NCBI RefSeq assembly: GCF_020164455.1
Contig: NZ_JAIQWW010000007.1
Coordinates: 62,001 to 126,000, forward strand
Direction of reading: 5' to 3'
From: Phyllobacterium chamaecytisi
GTDB taxonomy: Bacteria; Pseudomonadota; Alphaproteobacteria; Rhizobiales; Rhizobiaceae
DNA length: 64,000 bases
The notes under the pieces are model-generated. The model ran no database searches, was not told the DNA's origin, and saw only the letters and a list, made by a program, of their open reading frames with translations. A program made the translations under genes and the position numbers. Each line of letters starts with the position of its first letter. Positions within the stretch are counted from its first letter, which is position 1. This document shows positions 1-8,895 of the stretch, one piece after another.

Positions 1-647
1 CGCGGGAAAAGCAGGAGGAACAGGCCAGGCGCTGGATTGGCCGGGTGGGACTCAAAGGGTTTGAGGATCATTATCCCAACCAGCTATCAGGTGGCATGCA
101 GCAGCGTGTCGGTCTAGCTCGCGCGCTGACCAATGATGCTCCTATCCTCCTGATGGATGAAGCATTTTCGGCGCTCGACCCGCTTATTCGCATGGACATG
201 CAATCGGTTCTTCTCGATCTGCAGAAGGAAATCAAGAAAACGGTCGTCTTCATCACCCACGATCTCGATGAGGCTTTGCGGCTGGGCGATCGCATCGCGA
301 TCCTTCGTGACGGCGAAGTCGTTCAACAGGGAACCGGCCAGGACATCGTTTTGCAGCCTGCGGACGAATATATTTCGAGCTTCGTGAAAGAGGTTAACCG
401 CGGCCGCGTCATCATGGTCGACACGATTGCCACTCAATCTGGTGCGCCATCGACCACAGGTGGCGTGACTGTCAAAACCGGCACGATCCTTGAAGAAGCT
501 GCCAAGACAATGACCGACGCCAACCAGCAATACGCTACGGTTATTGATGACAATGGCAAACCGACTGGCGTCATCAGCATGAACAGTTTGATTCAAGCGA
601 TGGTCACGCCGATTAGCCATCTGACATCGAAAGCTGCGGCGGAATAA
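1..647 (+). CDS. Quaternary-amine ABC transporter ATP-binding protein, ProV/OpuAA type (5' end outside window)
   Basis: The frame is open from the left edge, so only the C-terminal part of the protein is present. It holds the ABC signature LSGGMQQR, Walker B ILLMDEAFSALD and the H-loop region ITHDLDEAL. After the ATPase core comes a CBS-like segment around TVIDDNGKPTGVIS. A C-terminal CBS module is typical of ProV/OpuAA ATPases for glycine betaine, choline or proline betaine import. The protein would sit on the cytoplasmic face and energise uptake. The next gene on the same strand is an MttB-like methyltransferase, which suggests import of a methylated amine for catabolism. Walker A lies outside the window, and choV or proV naming cannot be decided here. 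Confidence 0.9.
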   Translation, partial: REKQEEQARRWIGRVGLKGFEDHYPNQLSGGMQQRVGLARALTNDAPILLMDEAFSALDPLIRMDMQSVLLDLQKEIKKTVVFITHDLDEALRLGDRIAILRDGEVVQQGTGQDIVLQPADEYISSFVKEVNRGRVIMVDTIATQSGAPSTTGGVTVKTGTILEEAAKTMTDANQQYATVIDDNGKPTGVISMNSLIQAMVTPISHLTSKAAAE

Positions 648-764
648 CCAACGCACCAGGTGTCGCTTCCCTTGCGCTCGGCGTCGCTCACGCCGCGCAC
701 CCTGCGCCCTGCTCTGGCGATAGTGCACCATCGCCTGTGACAGGTGCGAATGAGGGCATGAGCA

Positions 765-2345
765 ATGAGTGAACCTGCAGTTGAGACCGACGCAAACGCA
801 TCAGCCCGGGACCATGGCAGACGTGGCGGGCGGGCGCGGCCACGCAGCGTTGAAAGCGGTGCTTTCGATCAGCCACCGTTTCGGCAGCTCAAAATCCCGT
901 TTGCACCGACAAAGATCGTTTCTGACGATGAACTTGAATCGATCCACGATGCATCGCTTAGAGTGCTGCAGGAGATTGGGGTGGACGTGCTGCACGACGG
1001 TGCACGCGAAATCATGAAAGGGGCCGGAGCCGACGTTACTCCTGGCACAATGCGCGTTCATTTCGACAAAGAAATGATCCTTGAGTATGTCAGCCACGCG
1101 CCATCCGAGTTCACGCTGCATGCTCGCAACCCCGCACATAATGTGCGTTTTGGCGGCAACAATCTGATCTTTGCCCAAATGGGATCGGCACCCAATTGCT
1201 CCGACACCGACAATGGCAGGCGTTCGGGCAATCAGGCGGATTTCCGCAATTTCCTGAAACTGGCCCAGATGCACAATATCATCAATGCGACTGGGGGATA
1301 TCCTGTAGAACCCATTGATATCCATCCTTCAGTGCGCCATCTCGAATGCATCCGTGATCTTGCGACTCTCACCGACAAGCCGTTTCACATTTATTCTCTC
1401 GGCAAGGAACGCAATCAGGACGGAATTGAAATCGCCCGTCTAGCCCGCGGTGTCAGCCACGAGCAGTTACAGAACGAGGCGTCTTGCTACACGATCATCA
1501 ACACCAATTCGCCTTTGAAGCTCGATATCCCTATGATGGAGGGCATTATTCAGATGTCCGGCAATGGTCAGATCGTCATTGTCACGCCCTTCACTCTTGC
1601 GGGCGCCATGGCGCCCGTCACGATCGCGGGTGCGCTGGTTCAGCAGAATGCCGAAGCATTGGCCGGTATCTCCTTCACGCAGATGGTCAAGAAGGGCGCG
1701 CCCGTCGGTTATGGCGGATTTACCTCCAATGTCGACATGAAATCGGGTGCTCCCGCCTTTGGCACTCCCGAATACATGAAGGCCCAGATGGTTGGCGGTC
1801 AGTTGGCTCGCCGTTATGGCATCCCCTACCGTACATCCAATGTTTGCGCGGCCAATACGGTTGATGCACAGGCAGCTTACGAATCCGTGTTCTCGCTATG
1901 GGGCGCGATCCAGGGCGGTGGCAATTTCATGCTGCATTCCGCGGGCTGGCTGGAAGGCGGACTATGTTGTTCCTATGAAAAGATGATCCTCGATTTCGAT
2001 CTCCTGCAGATGGTCGCGGAATTCCTGACACCGCTAGATCTGTCGGAGGATGCGTTGGGTCTCGATGCCATGCGCGATGTCGGTCCGGGCGGCCATTTCT
2101 TTGGCACTGCCCACACCCAATCCCGCTACAAGACCGCTTTTTATGCACCGATTATTTCAGACTGGCGCAACTACGAGAGCTGGCAAGAAGCCGGTTCACC
2201 AACGGCGATCGAGCGGGCCAACCGAGTCTGGAAAGAGCGACTGGCAACTTACGTGAGACCAGCGATCGACCCAGTAATCGAAGAGGAAATCAATGCCTTC
2301 GTTGCAAGGCGCAAGGCCGAAGGCGGCGCGCCCACTGATTTCTGA
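765..2345 (+). CDS. MttB-superfamily corrinoid methyltransferase (non-pyrrolysine type), copy 1
   Basis: This 526-residue protein belongs to the trimethylamine methyltransferase (MttB) superfamily. Such enzymes move a methyl group from a methylated amine to a Co(I) corrinoid protein. The frame has no in-frame amber codon, so it is not the pyrrolysine-dependent TMA enzyme but resembles the glycine betaine, proline betaine or carnitine subfamilies (MtgB, MtpB, MtcB). The barrel region carries VTPFTLAGAMAPVT and HSAGWLEGGL, both shared almost exactly with the second copy at 10414-12000. The N-terminus has an Arg/Gly-rich tail of about 40 residues. The ATG at 765 follows a GAGGG Shine-Dalgarno-like stretch. 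It lies between a ProV-type ATPase and a DMGDH-like enzyme. The substrate cannot be read from the sequence. Confidence 0.9.
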   Translation: MSEPAVETDANASARDHGRRGGRARPRSVESGAFDQPPFRQLKIPFAPTKIVSDDELESIHDASLRVLQEIGVDVLHDGAREIMKGAGADVTPGTMRVHFDKEMILEYVSHAPSEFTLHARNPAHNVRFGGNNLIFAQMGSAPNCSDTDNGRRSGNQADFRNFLKLAQMHNIINATGGYPVEPIDIHPSVRHLECIRDLATLTDKPFHIYSLGKERNQDGIEIARLARGVSHEQLQNEASCYTIINTNSPLKLDIPMMEGIIQMSGNGQIVIVTPFTLAGAMAPVTIAGALVQQNAEALAGISFTQMVKKGAPVGYGGFTSNVDMKSGAPAFGTPEYMKAQMVGGQLARRYGIPYRTSNVCAANTVDAQAAYESVFSLWGAIQGGGNFMLHSAGWLEGGLCCSYEKMILDFDLLQMVAEFLTPLDLSEDALGLDAMRDVGPGGHFFGTAHTQSRYKTAFYAPIISDWRNYESWQEAGSPTAIERANRVWKERLATYVRPAIDPVIEEEINAFVARRKAEGGAPTDF

Positions 2346-2404
2346 TCCGTTGAATCAGACTCTCGACACGTTGAATCAAATTTCCAATTACGAGGCATAA
2401 GAAT

Positions 2405-4981
2405 ATGAAATCGCACGTTAAAGCAGTTGTCATAGGAGGCGGTGTTGTTGGATGCTCTGTCCTCTATCACCTTGCGCGTGCTGGATGGACCGACGTCCTG
2501 CTGATAGAACGCTCTGAACTGACATCCGGCTCATCCTGGCACGCAGCCGGCGGCTTTCATACCCTCAACGGCGATCCGAACGTGGCCAAACTGCAGGCCT
2601 ATACGGTCAGCCTTTACAAAGAGATCGAGGAACTTTCGGAACAGTCATGCGGCCTGCATCTGACCGGCGGCGTCATGATGGCCGACTCGCCGGAGCGTAT
2701 GGATTTTTTGCGCCTCGCTCACGCGCGCGGCCGTTACCTTGGCATGGATACGGAATTGATCACGCCATCGGAAGCCAAGGCGATGTTCCCGCTGATGGAC
2801 GAGACCAACTTCGTCGGCGCCATGTGGGACCCGGTCGAAGGTCACCTCGACCCATCCGGCACGACCCACGCCTATGCCAAAGCTGCGCGCAAGCTTGGCG
2901 CGGAAATAAGCTTGCGAAACCGCGTCGTTGAACTGACACAGGAAACGGATGGGACCTGGAACGTCATCACCGAGCAAGGCACTGTGAAAGCCGAGCATGT
3001 CGTCAATTGCGGCGGACTGTGGGCCCGTGAAGTTGGCCGCATGGTTGGCCTGGAACTGCCCGTCCTCGCCATGGAGCACATGTATCTCCTCACCGAGGAC
3101 GTCCCGGAGGTCATGGAGTTCAACAAATCCACAGGACGCGAACTCATCGGCGTCATGGATTTCAAGGGCGAGATCTATACCCGTCAGGAGCGCAACGGAA
3201 TCCTGCTCGGCACCTATGAAAAGGCGGCAAAGCCATGGTCGCCCGTGAACACGCCATGGGACTTCGGCCACGAACTGCTGGCGCCAGATATTGATCGCAT
3301 TGCTCCCTCACTCGAAGTGGGTTTCAAGCATTTTCCGGGTATCGAAAAGGCCGGCATCAAGCAGATCATCAATGGCCCCTTTACGTTCGCGCCGGACGGC
3401 AACCCGCTTGTGGGACCGGTCCCTGGTCTCACCAACTACTGGACGGCCTGTGCCGTCATGGCTGGTTTCAGCCAAGGCGGGGGCGTTGGCCTCGCCCTTT
3501 CCAACTGGATGGTGCATGGCGAGCCTGGCTTCGACGTCTGGGGCATGGACGTCGCCCGCTTCGGCGAATGGGCAACCTTGCGCTACACCAATGCCAAGGT
3601 TCGCGAAAACTATTCGCGCCGCTTTTCCATCCGCTTCCCCAACGAAGAACTGGCCGCTGCGCGTCCTCAGCAGACGACGCCGCTCTACGACACAATGGTC
3701 GCACAGAATGCCGTCATGGGTGATTCCTGGGGCCTCGAAACTCCGCTGTGGTTCGCGCCTAAAGGCACGGAAGCCCGCGATATCGTCTCCTATCATCGCT
3801 CGAACGACTTCGAGCATGTAGGCAACGAAGTGCGAGCAACACGGACAAATGTCGGCGTCACCGAGATCGCCAATTTCGCCAAGTATGAAGTGACGGGCGC
3901 AGGTGCCGAGGCTTTTCTGTCGCATCTGATGACCAACACCATGCCGAAGACTGGACGTCTGGTCCTCACTCCCATGCTGAACGAAGAAGGCAAACTCATC
4001 GGGGACTTCACCATCGCCAAGGCAGCGGATGACCGATTCCTGATTTGGGGATCGTCCGCCGCGCAACGCTATCACATGCGCTGGTTCCAGAAGCAGCAGC
4101 CGGGGGACGGTTCGGTTCGCATCCATCGTTTCGATCAGACGCTGGTGGGTCTGGCGATTGCCGGTCCCAGAGCACGCGATCTCCTTGCAAAACTCGTCGA
4201 CGAGGACGTTTCAAACGCGGCTTTCCGCTTCATGGATTTCCGCGAGATGGCTGTCGGTGGAGCACCGTGCAAGGTCAATCGCATCTCCTACACTGGCGAC
4301 CTCGGCTATGAGATCTGGATGGAGCCCGCTTACCAGCGCCTTGTGTACAAGGCGATCAAGGAGGCGGGCGCCGAATACAACATTGTGGATTTTGGCATGC
4401 GCGCATTGCTCGCCATGCGACTGGAGAAAAATTTCCCCACATGGTTCCGCGAATTGCGTCCAATCTACGGTCCGTATGAAGGTTCGATGGATCGCTTCAT
4501 CAAGCTCTCCAAGAACGATTTCATCGGCCGCGAAATGGCCGCCAGGGAAAAGGCGGAGCTTGATGCCGGAACCAGCACGAAGCTGCGCCGCGTCTCCTTC
4601 CTGATTGACGTGCCGCATGGCGAGGATGCGGCCGATGTGATGGGCGACGAGCCGATCTGGGCCAAAACTTCAAAGGATTACGGGACGGTTCAGGCAGGTC
4701 ATGGTGTCGGCGCTCCGCGCTTTGACGCAACAGGGGCGGTGGTTTCCGATGAGGGCGACAAGGGAGCTGTGCAAGGCGAATGGCGCGTCGTAGGCTGGGT
4801 CACGTCCGGCGGCTATGCTCATTATGTCGGCCAGTCAATGGCTCAAGGCTACGTGCCGGCAGAACTCGCCAAAAGTGAAGAGCAAGGCTTGTTTGAAGTG
4901 GAAATCCTCGGCGTTCGCCGGGCCGCCCGGATCAATCTGGAGCCGCCGTTCGATCCGTCAGGCGAAAAGATGCGCGGGTAG
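2405..4981 (+). CDS. FAD-dependent dimethylglycine/sarcosine dehydrogenase-like protein (DAO + GcvT domains), copy 1
   Basis: This 858-residue protein matches the DMGDH/SARDH family, which oxidatively demethylates dimethylglycine or sarcosine and passes the one-carbon unit to tetrahydrofolate. The N-terminal Rossmann motif VVIGGGVVGCSVLYHL binds FAD. The motif SGSSWHAAG contains the His that is covalently flavinylated in this family. A DAO domain fills roughly residues 1-400 and the GcvT-like folate-binding half follows. It lies 60 nt after the MttB-like gene, with a GAGG Shine-Dalgarno before ATG 2405, so co-transcription is likely. If MttB removes the first methyl of glycine betaine, this enzyme would act on the dimethylglycine produced. 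Its last 24 bases overlap the convergent gene at 4958-5725. The exact substrate is inferred. Confidence 0.88.
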   Translation: MKSHVKAVVIGGGVVGCSVLYHLARAGWTDVLLIERSELTSGSSWHAAGGFHTLNGDPNVAKLQAYTVSLYKEIEELSEQSCGLHLTGGVMMADSPERMDFLRLAHARGRYLGMDTELITPSEAKAMFPLMDETNFVGAMWDPVEGHLDPSGTTHAYAKAARKLGAEISLRNRVVELTQETDGTWNVITEQGTVKAEHVVNCGGLWAREVGRMVGLELPVLAMEHMYLLTEDVPEVMEFNKSTGRELIGVMDFKGEIYTRQERNGILLGTYEKAAKPWSPVNTPWDFGHELLAPDIDRIAPSLEVGFKHFPGIEKAGIKQIINGPFTFAPDGNPLVGPVPGLTNYWTACAVMAGFSQGGGVGLALSNWMVHGEPGFDVWGMDVARFGEWATLRYTNAKVRENYSRRFSIRFPNEELAAARPQQTTPLYDTMVAQNAVMGDSWGLETPLWFAPKGTEARDIVSYHRSNDFEHVGNEVRATRTNVGVTEIANFAKYEVTGAGAEAFLSHLMTNTMPKTGRLVLTPMLNEEGKLIGDFTIAKAADDRFLIWGSSAAQRYHMRWFQKQQPGDGSVRIHRFDQTLVGLAIAGPRARDLLAKLVDEDVSNAAFRFMDFREMAVGGAPCKVNRISYTGDLGYEIWMEPAYQRLVYKAIKEAGAEYNIVDFGMRALLAMRLEKNFPTWFRELRPIYGPYEGSMDRFIKLSKNDFIGREMAAREKAELDAGTSTKLRRVSFLIDVPHGEDAADVMGDEPIWAKTSKDYGTVQAGHGVGAPRFDATGAVVSDEGDKGAVQGEWRVVGWVTSGGYAHYVGQSMAQGYVPAELAKSEEQGLFEVEILGVRRAARINLEPPFDPSGEKMRG

Positions 4982-5725
4982 TTCAAAGGCTGAAATATAG
5001 GGCAGGCCTTTGCGCTTGCCCGTCCAGCCGACGACGACCAACGCGCTGGCTGCTTCATCATAGCGCTGCGCCAGTTCCCAGGATTTGCAATCGATGGAAG
5101 CGATGTCTGCCCGGCCAGCCGCAACAGCGTCAACGGAATGGCGATGCCCGCCGGTCTCCGTATGGCTGATAAACAGATCCAGCGTCTCTCCCTGAGCTTC
5201 AAGGTCCCGCTGAAGAGCGAGGTACCCAGACATGGAGTCATGACTATTGAACGCGAGCCGTTTCCGCCGCATTACTTCCACAGGCAGGCTGGCCTCTCCG
5301 CCGACTGGCGCCTTGACAGGCGTCCCCTCGCCTCGCCGCATAACCAGTGCGCTTGAGTAAAGTTCGCCATTTCCACCATCAACGCCAGAATAGTCATCTT
5401 GCCCGACAACATGGACATATGCTTGAAGACCCAGTTCCAGCGGGCCCCAGCAGGCTTGGGCAAAGAGTAAACCTGGATGACACCACAGCGCCTGCCGATC
5501 TAAATCGTCGGGTGGAAGTAGGGCTGGATCCGGCGCGATGAAATTGCCAGCCTTATCCTTGATGCCGCCAGGAACCGCCGGCAGATCAGCATTGCGGCGC
5601 ACCAGAAAATCCGGCGCATTAAAACCGTTCGATCGCAATGCGTTACGCAACACAGCCCACTGCGCATCAACTTCAGCGCGCCGTTCCGGCCAGTCATACA
5701 TCGGCAAAGCCGCCACAAGAGTCAT
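4958..5725 (-). CDS. PhnD-like phosphate/phosphonate-binding-type protein without signal peptide
   Basis: This 255-residue protein resembles the PhnD/SsuA-type periplasmic ligand-binding fold, with stretches such as LVAALPMYDWP, HPGLLFAQACWGPL and ADIASIDCKSWEL. It lacks an N-terminal signal peptide, so a cytoplasmic sensor or binding role is more likely than a transporter subunit. The ligand is unknown. It lies 9 nt after the desaturase gene on the same strand, which suggests an operon. It converges on the DMGDH-like gene with a 24-nt overlap. The fold assignment rests on motif appearance and is moderately secure. Confidence 0.65.
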   Translation of the reverse strand: MTLVAALPMYDWPERRAEVDAQWAVLRNALRSNGFNAPDFLVRRNADLPAVPGGIKDKAGNFIAPDPALLPPDDLDRQALWCHPGLLFAQACWGPLELGLQAYVHVVGQDDYSGVDGGNGELYSSALVMRRGEGTPVKAPVGGEASLPVEVMRRKRLAFNSHDSMSGYLALQRDLEAQGETLDLFISHTETGGHRHSVDAVAAGRADIASIDCKSWELAQRYDEAASALVVVGWTGKRKGLPYISAFELPAHLFA

Positions 5726-5734
5726 GTAGCTTGT

Positions 5735-6781
5735 TTACTCTTTCGGCGGCTCGGCGGGAATAGGCATTGTTGAGCCACCCTGCAGACTGATGCCATGGCG
5801 GCGTGGCCGGAAGGCCCGTCCTGGAGCTGGCTCACGACGAAGAACGGGGTGAACAACTTCCTGTTTCTTGCGGAATGCATATGCACGCAAAATCTCGAAA
5901 TAATTGCGGAAGACATAACCACCATTCATGCGCTGCCATTCCTCCCGCTGTTCGCGATAGAGCTCCGGCAGATCATACCAAGGCGCAGTTGGCCGCTTGT
6001 GGTGCACAAAATGCAGGTTGTTATTAAGGAATATGAGAGCGAGAGGCGATTTCTCTACGATAATCGTGCGCCCATCCGGACGCTCCGACCATTGGTGTTC
6101 GCAGTAGCTGCGGATCGAGATGATTGACAGACCCCAATAAACAGCTGTCAGCGCATAAATCCAAAGCGGAATGCCGAAGACCAGCCATACCAGGCCGAGC
6201 ATTGGAACAAGTCCGGCGCCATGCAAAAGCCAGGCGGTGCGCGTCTTCCTGTCGCCTCCAGCAACCAGTTTCACCTCAGCGATGACAAAGCCAATCGCCA
6301 TCAGAATCGGGCCAATAATAATCCGGCCACTCAGCGTGTTGTTCCAGTTTAGGAGTGATTTGACAAATGCAGGCAGTTTTTCCCAGTCGCCCATGGCGCG
6401 AAAATAACTCTCAGGATCGTCATAAGGGTCTGTCAGCCGCTCATCCGCATGGTGCTTGAGATGAAGATGCTTGTACCGTCGGTAAGGAAAAACGAGACCA
6501 ATCGGCAACGAAATCAGGATTTCGTTGACAAGACCACTGCGCGTTGGGTGGCCGTGCAGAACTTCATGCTGCAGGGACGAATGCAATGCGACAGAAATGG
6601 CCATCGCTGCCAAAGCAACCAATGGCATGGTGTCGTAGACGTAAAAACCGGAGAAAAACCAAAGCCCGTAGCAGGCTGTCATCAAGCCAATCGTTGGCCA
6701 TTCAATGCCGGTGCGCTTGCGCGAATTCTGGGATTGTGAAGAGGGTATTTTGTTATGTCGTTCTGATTCCATGTTTTTCAT
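5735..6781 (-). CDS. Membrane fatty acid desaturase/hydroxylase-family protein
   Basis: This is an integral-membrane di-iron enzyme of the fatty acid desaturase superfamily. Three histidine clusters are visible: HEVLHGH, HLKHH and HFVHH. Hydrophobic stretches lie between the first and third boxes (for example IGLMTACYGLWFFSGFY), giving about four to six membrane segments. The longest frame begins with TTG at 6808, but ATG 6781 has a GAG purine stretch in front and is preferred; ATG 6772 is also possible. It is followed by a PhnD-like protein and is divergent from an XRE regulator. Since it sits among methylamine genes, the substrate may be a lipid or a small amine, as family members also hydroxylate non-lipids. 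The substrate is unknown. Confidence 0.83.
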   Translation of the reverse strand: MKNMESERHNKIPSSQSQNSRKRTGIEWPTIGLMTACYGLWFFSGFYVYDTMPLVALAAMAISVALHSSLQHEVLHGHPTRSGLVNEILISLPIGLVFPYRRYKHLHLKHHADERLTDPYDDPESYFRAMGDWEKLPAFVKSLLNWNNTLSGRIIIGPILMAIGFVIAEVKLVAGGDRKTRTAWLLHGAGLVPMLGLVWLVFGIPLWIYALTAVYWGLSIISIRSYCEHQWSERPDGRTIIVEKSPLALIFLNNNLHFVHHKRPTAPWYDLPELYREQREEWQRMNGGYVFRNYFEILRAYAFRKKQEVVHPVLRREPAPGRAFRPRRHGISLQGGSTMPIPAEPPKE

Positions 6782-6854
6782 GGTCTCATTGTCAGGAGCT
6801 GTCAGCAATGCGATTTTTGTGAGTAAGTGTTGATTTTGCGCACCAAATAGAGCA

Positions 6855-6876
6855 ATTGTTGTGTATTATAAACAAT
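6855..6876. promoter_or_regulatory. Inverted repeat in the divergent desaturase/XRE promoter region
   Basis: The arms ATTGTT (6855-6860) and AACAAT (6871-6876) are perfect complements around a 10-bp spacer. The spacer contains TATTAT at 6864-6869, which could be a -10 box for the regulator. The position between two divergent genes and the size fit an operator for the adjacent XRE protein. This is inference from position only. Confidence 0.45.
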
Positions 6877-6887
6877 GTGGTGCGAAT

Positions 6888-7724
6888 ATGGATAAGCGCG
6901 ACCTTTCACGTCTGTTTCAGGAGCGCATCAAAAGTCTCCTTGTCCGGAGTGGTGAAAACCAGTCAGCCTTTGCTGCATCAGTTGGTATTGACCGTTCAGC
7001 CCTGTCACAACTGCTTTCCGGTCAATCTACCAGGCTGCCGCGCGTCGAGACTTTGCTCAACATTGCCGAGCGCCACGCCGTGTCGCTCGATTGGCTTCTG
7101 GGACTGAGTCAGGATGAGGGTATTACCGGCGAACTTCGCCCAAGCATGGAAATCGAAGAAGGCTCGGACAATTTCGAACGTACTCTTCTCGTCAAATGGC
7201 ACGCGGAAGCCACAGGCAGCAAAATCCGGTACGTTCCCGCGCGCATCCCGGACCTGTTGCGGACACAGGCCGTGGTTGCGTACGAAACATCGATGGTCCA
7301 CCGCGACCCGGCAACCCAGTTGAGCGAGACCGCATTCCGGCTTGATTATAATCGACAACCGGGCACCGACATGGAAGTCTGTATGCCGTTTCAGACGCTA
7401 AGCGACTTCGCCGCCGGTTGCAGCATCTGGAGCGATCTTTCGCGCAAGGTCCGTCTCGAACAGCTCAACCACATGGCCGAATTGATTGATGAGCTTTATC
7501 CGTCATTTCGGCTCTATCTCTTTGACGGGCGCGAGCGCTTCTCTGTTCCCTATACGGTTTTTGGTCCTTACCGCGCCGCTATATTTGTCGGGGAAATGTA
7601 TCTGGTCCTGTACACAACGGAGGCGGTGCTGACCATGCAACGGCACTTTGACGGATTGATCCGGGTTGCCAAAGTCAATGCCCACGAAGTGGCTGGATAC
7701 ATTTCATCGCTGAAGGTCGGTTGA
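6888..7724 (+). CDS. XRE-family transcriptional regulator with large C-terminal domain
   Basis: The N-terminal ~70 residues form a lambda-repressor-like helix-turn-helix (QSAFAASVGIDRSALSQLLS). The remaining ~200 residues are an uncharacterised, probably ligand-sensing, domain. A GTG at 6861 would lengthen the protein by nine residues, but it lies inside an inverted repeat with a -10-like TATTAT, so ATG 6888 is preferred. The gene is divergent from the desaturase and lies 91 nt before bmt on the same strand. It may control one or both; the ligand is unknown. Confidence 0.85.
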   Translation: MDKRDLSRLFQERIKSLLVRSGENQSAFAASVGIDRSALSQLLSGQSTRLPRVETLLNIAERHAVSLDWLLGLSQDEGITGELRPSMEIEEGSDNFERTLLVKWHAEATGSKIRYVPARIPDLLRTQAVVAYETSMVHRDPATQLSETAFRLDYNRQPGTDMEVCMPFQTLSDFAAGCSIWSDLSRKVRLEQLNHMAELIDELYPSFRLYLFDGRERFSVPYTVFGPYRAAIFVGEMYLVLYTTEAVLTMQRHFDGLIRVAKVNAHEVAGYISSLKVG

Positions 7725-7762
7725 CCATGCGGCAGGCCTTGTCGCAAATGATTATTGACCGC

Positions 7763-7782
7763 ATATAAAGACTTCCTTATAT
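7763..7782. promoter_or_regulatory. Candidate SahR/SamR-type (ArsR-family) operator upstream of bmt
   Basis: The half-sites ATATAAAGA (7763-7771) and TCCTTATAT (7774-7782) form an imperfect palindrome with one mismatch, 33 bp before the bmt start. The pattern resembles the AT-rich site ATATAAAGA-TCTTTATAT that I recall for SAH/SAM-responsive regulators of methionine-cycle genes in alphaproteobacteria. Assignment to SahR or SamR is from memory and not verified. Confidence 0.5.
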
Positions 7783-7815
7783 CGTTATTTAATTCATCCA
7801 AGGGAAACGTGCGCC

Positions 7816-8829
7816 ATGACCATTGCAAACCCACTTGCTGATCTCATCGCCGAGAAGGGCGTTTTGCTGGCCGATGGCGCGACAGGTACAAATCTTTTTG
7901 CAACCGGGCTTGAAGCAGGCGAAGCTCCGGAACTCTGGAACGAAGCGCAGCCCGAGAAAATCATTGCGTTACATCAAGGGTTTGTCGATGCTGGAGCCGA
8001 CATCATCCTGACCAATTCCTTCGGTGGCACACGTCATCGTCTGAAACTGCATCATGCACAGGATCGTGTATTCGAACTCAACAAGAAAGCCGCCGAACTT
8101 GCGCGTAGCGTTGCTGACAAGGCAGACCGCAAGGTCATTGTTGCAGGTTCCGTCGGTCCAACAGGCGAATTGCTAGTACCGCTCGGTGCCTTGACCGAAG
8201 AAGATGCGGTCGCGGCTTTCACCGAACAGCTGGAAGGCTTGAAGGCTGGTGGTGCGGATGTAGCCTGGATCGAGACGATGTCAGCTCCGGGCGAAATACG
8301 CGCAGCTGCAGAGGCAGCTGTCAAAGTAGGCCTTCCTTATGTCTATACCGGATCATTCGATACCGCCGGCAAGACCATGATGGGCCTACCGCCGAAGGAC
8401 ATCCACGGTGTAGTCGATGGACTTGCGCAACGTCCGGTTGCCGTTGGCGCAAATTGTGGCGTCGGTGCCTCGGATATTTTGGCGTCTCTCCTCGACATGA
8501 GCGAAGCCGATCCTTCCGCAACGATCGTTATCAAAGGCAACTGCGGCATACCGGAATTTCGCGGCGCGGAAATCTTCTATTCCGGCACTCCGGAACTGAT
8601 GGCCGACTACGCCCATCTCGCAATCAATGGCGGCGCAAAGATCATCGGTGGCTGCTGCGGCACATCATTCGAACATCTGGCGGCAATGCGCAAAGCGCTC
8701 GACAGTCACACGCATGGCGCGCGCCCTTCTGTCGAGACAATCATCGAGACCATCGGACCAATGCGCAACAAGCTTGCAGCTCACGCTGATGACATGCCGA
8801 AGCGGGAACGCCGCGGACGGCGGGGATAG
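7816..8829 (+). CDS. bmt: Betaine-homocysteine methyltransferase-like homocysteine S-methyltransferase
   Basis: This 337-residue TIM-barrel enzyme belongs to the zinc-dependent homocysteine S-methyltransferase family (pfam S-methyl_trans). It would transfer a methyl group, probably from glycine betaine, to homocysteine to give methionine and dimethylglycine. The zinc ligands are visible as Cys214 in GANCG and Cys280-Cys281 in GGCCGT. The N-terminal motif LADGATGTNLF is typical. It resembles the rhizobial Bmt protein. Dimethylglycine from this reaction would feed the DMGDH-like enzymes in the window. An AT-rich palindrome precedes the gene and a strong bidirectional terminator follows it. Confidence 0.88.
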   Translation: MTIANPLADLIAEKGVLLADGATGTNLFATGLEAGEAPELWNEAQPEKIIALHQGFVDAGADIILTNSFGGTRHRLKLHHAQDRVFELNKKAAELARSVADKADRKVIVAGSVGPTGELLVPLGALTEEDAVAAFTEQLEGLKAGGADVAWIETMSAPGEIRAAAEAAVKVGLPYVYTGSFDTAGKTMMGLPPKDIHGVVDGLAQRPVAVGANCGVGASDILASLLDMSEADPSATIVIKGNCGIPEFRGAEIFYSGTPELMADYAHLAINGGAKIIGGCCGTSFEHLAAMRKALDSHTHGARPSVETIIETIGPMRNKLAAHADDMPKRERRGRRG

Positions 8830-8840
8830 ACTAACTTGAC

Positions 8841-8878
8841 GCAAAAAAACCGGCGGTTTGACCGGCCGGTTTTTTTGC
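8841..8878. terminator. Bidirectional rho-independent terminator between bmt and padR-type gene
   Basis: A perfect 14-bp stem (GCAAAAAAACCGGC at 8841-8854 and its complement at 8865-8878) encloses a 10-nt loop. Seven A and seven T residues in the stem serve as U-tracts in both directions, between two convergent genes. Confidence 0.93.
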
Positions 8879-8895
8879 GCCAGTCTTTTTAGACC

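Noticed and set aside
114-731. 205-residue ORF on the minus strand
   Set aside because: It is a shadow of the ABC ATPase and has no family motifs or Shine-Dalgarno.
716-735. Hairpin GGCGAT/ATCGCC before the first MttB gene
   Set aside because: Only 6 bp with no U-tract; could be chance.
765-2345. Possible pyrrolysine-containing TMA methyltransferase
   Set aside because: The frame has no in-frame TAG and no pylTSBCD genes are seen, so a non-pyrrolysine member is the better call. The same holds for the copy at 10414-12000.
3308-4126. 272-residue minus-strand ORF inside the DMGDH gene
   Set aside because: Antisense shadow of a clear gene; no recognisable motifs.
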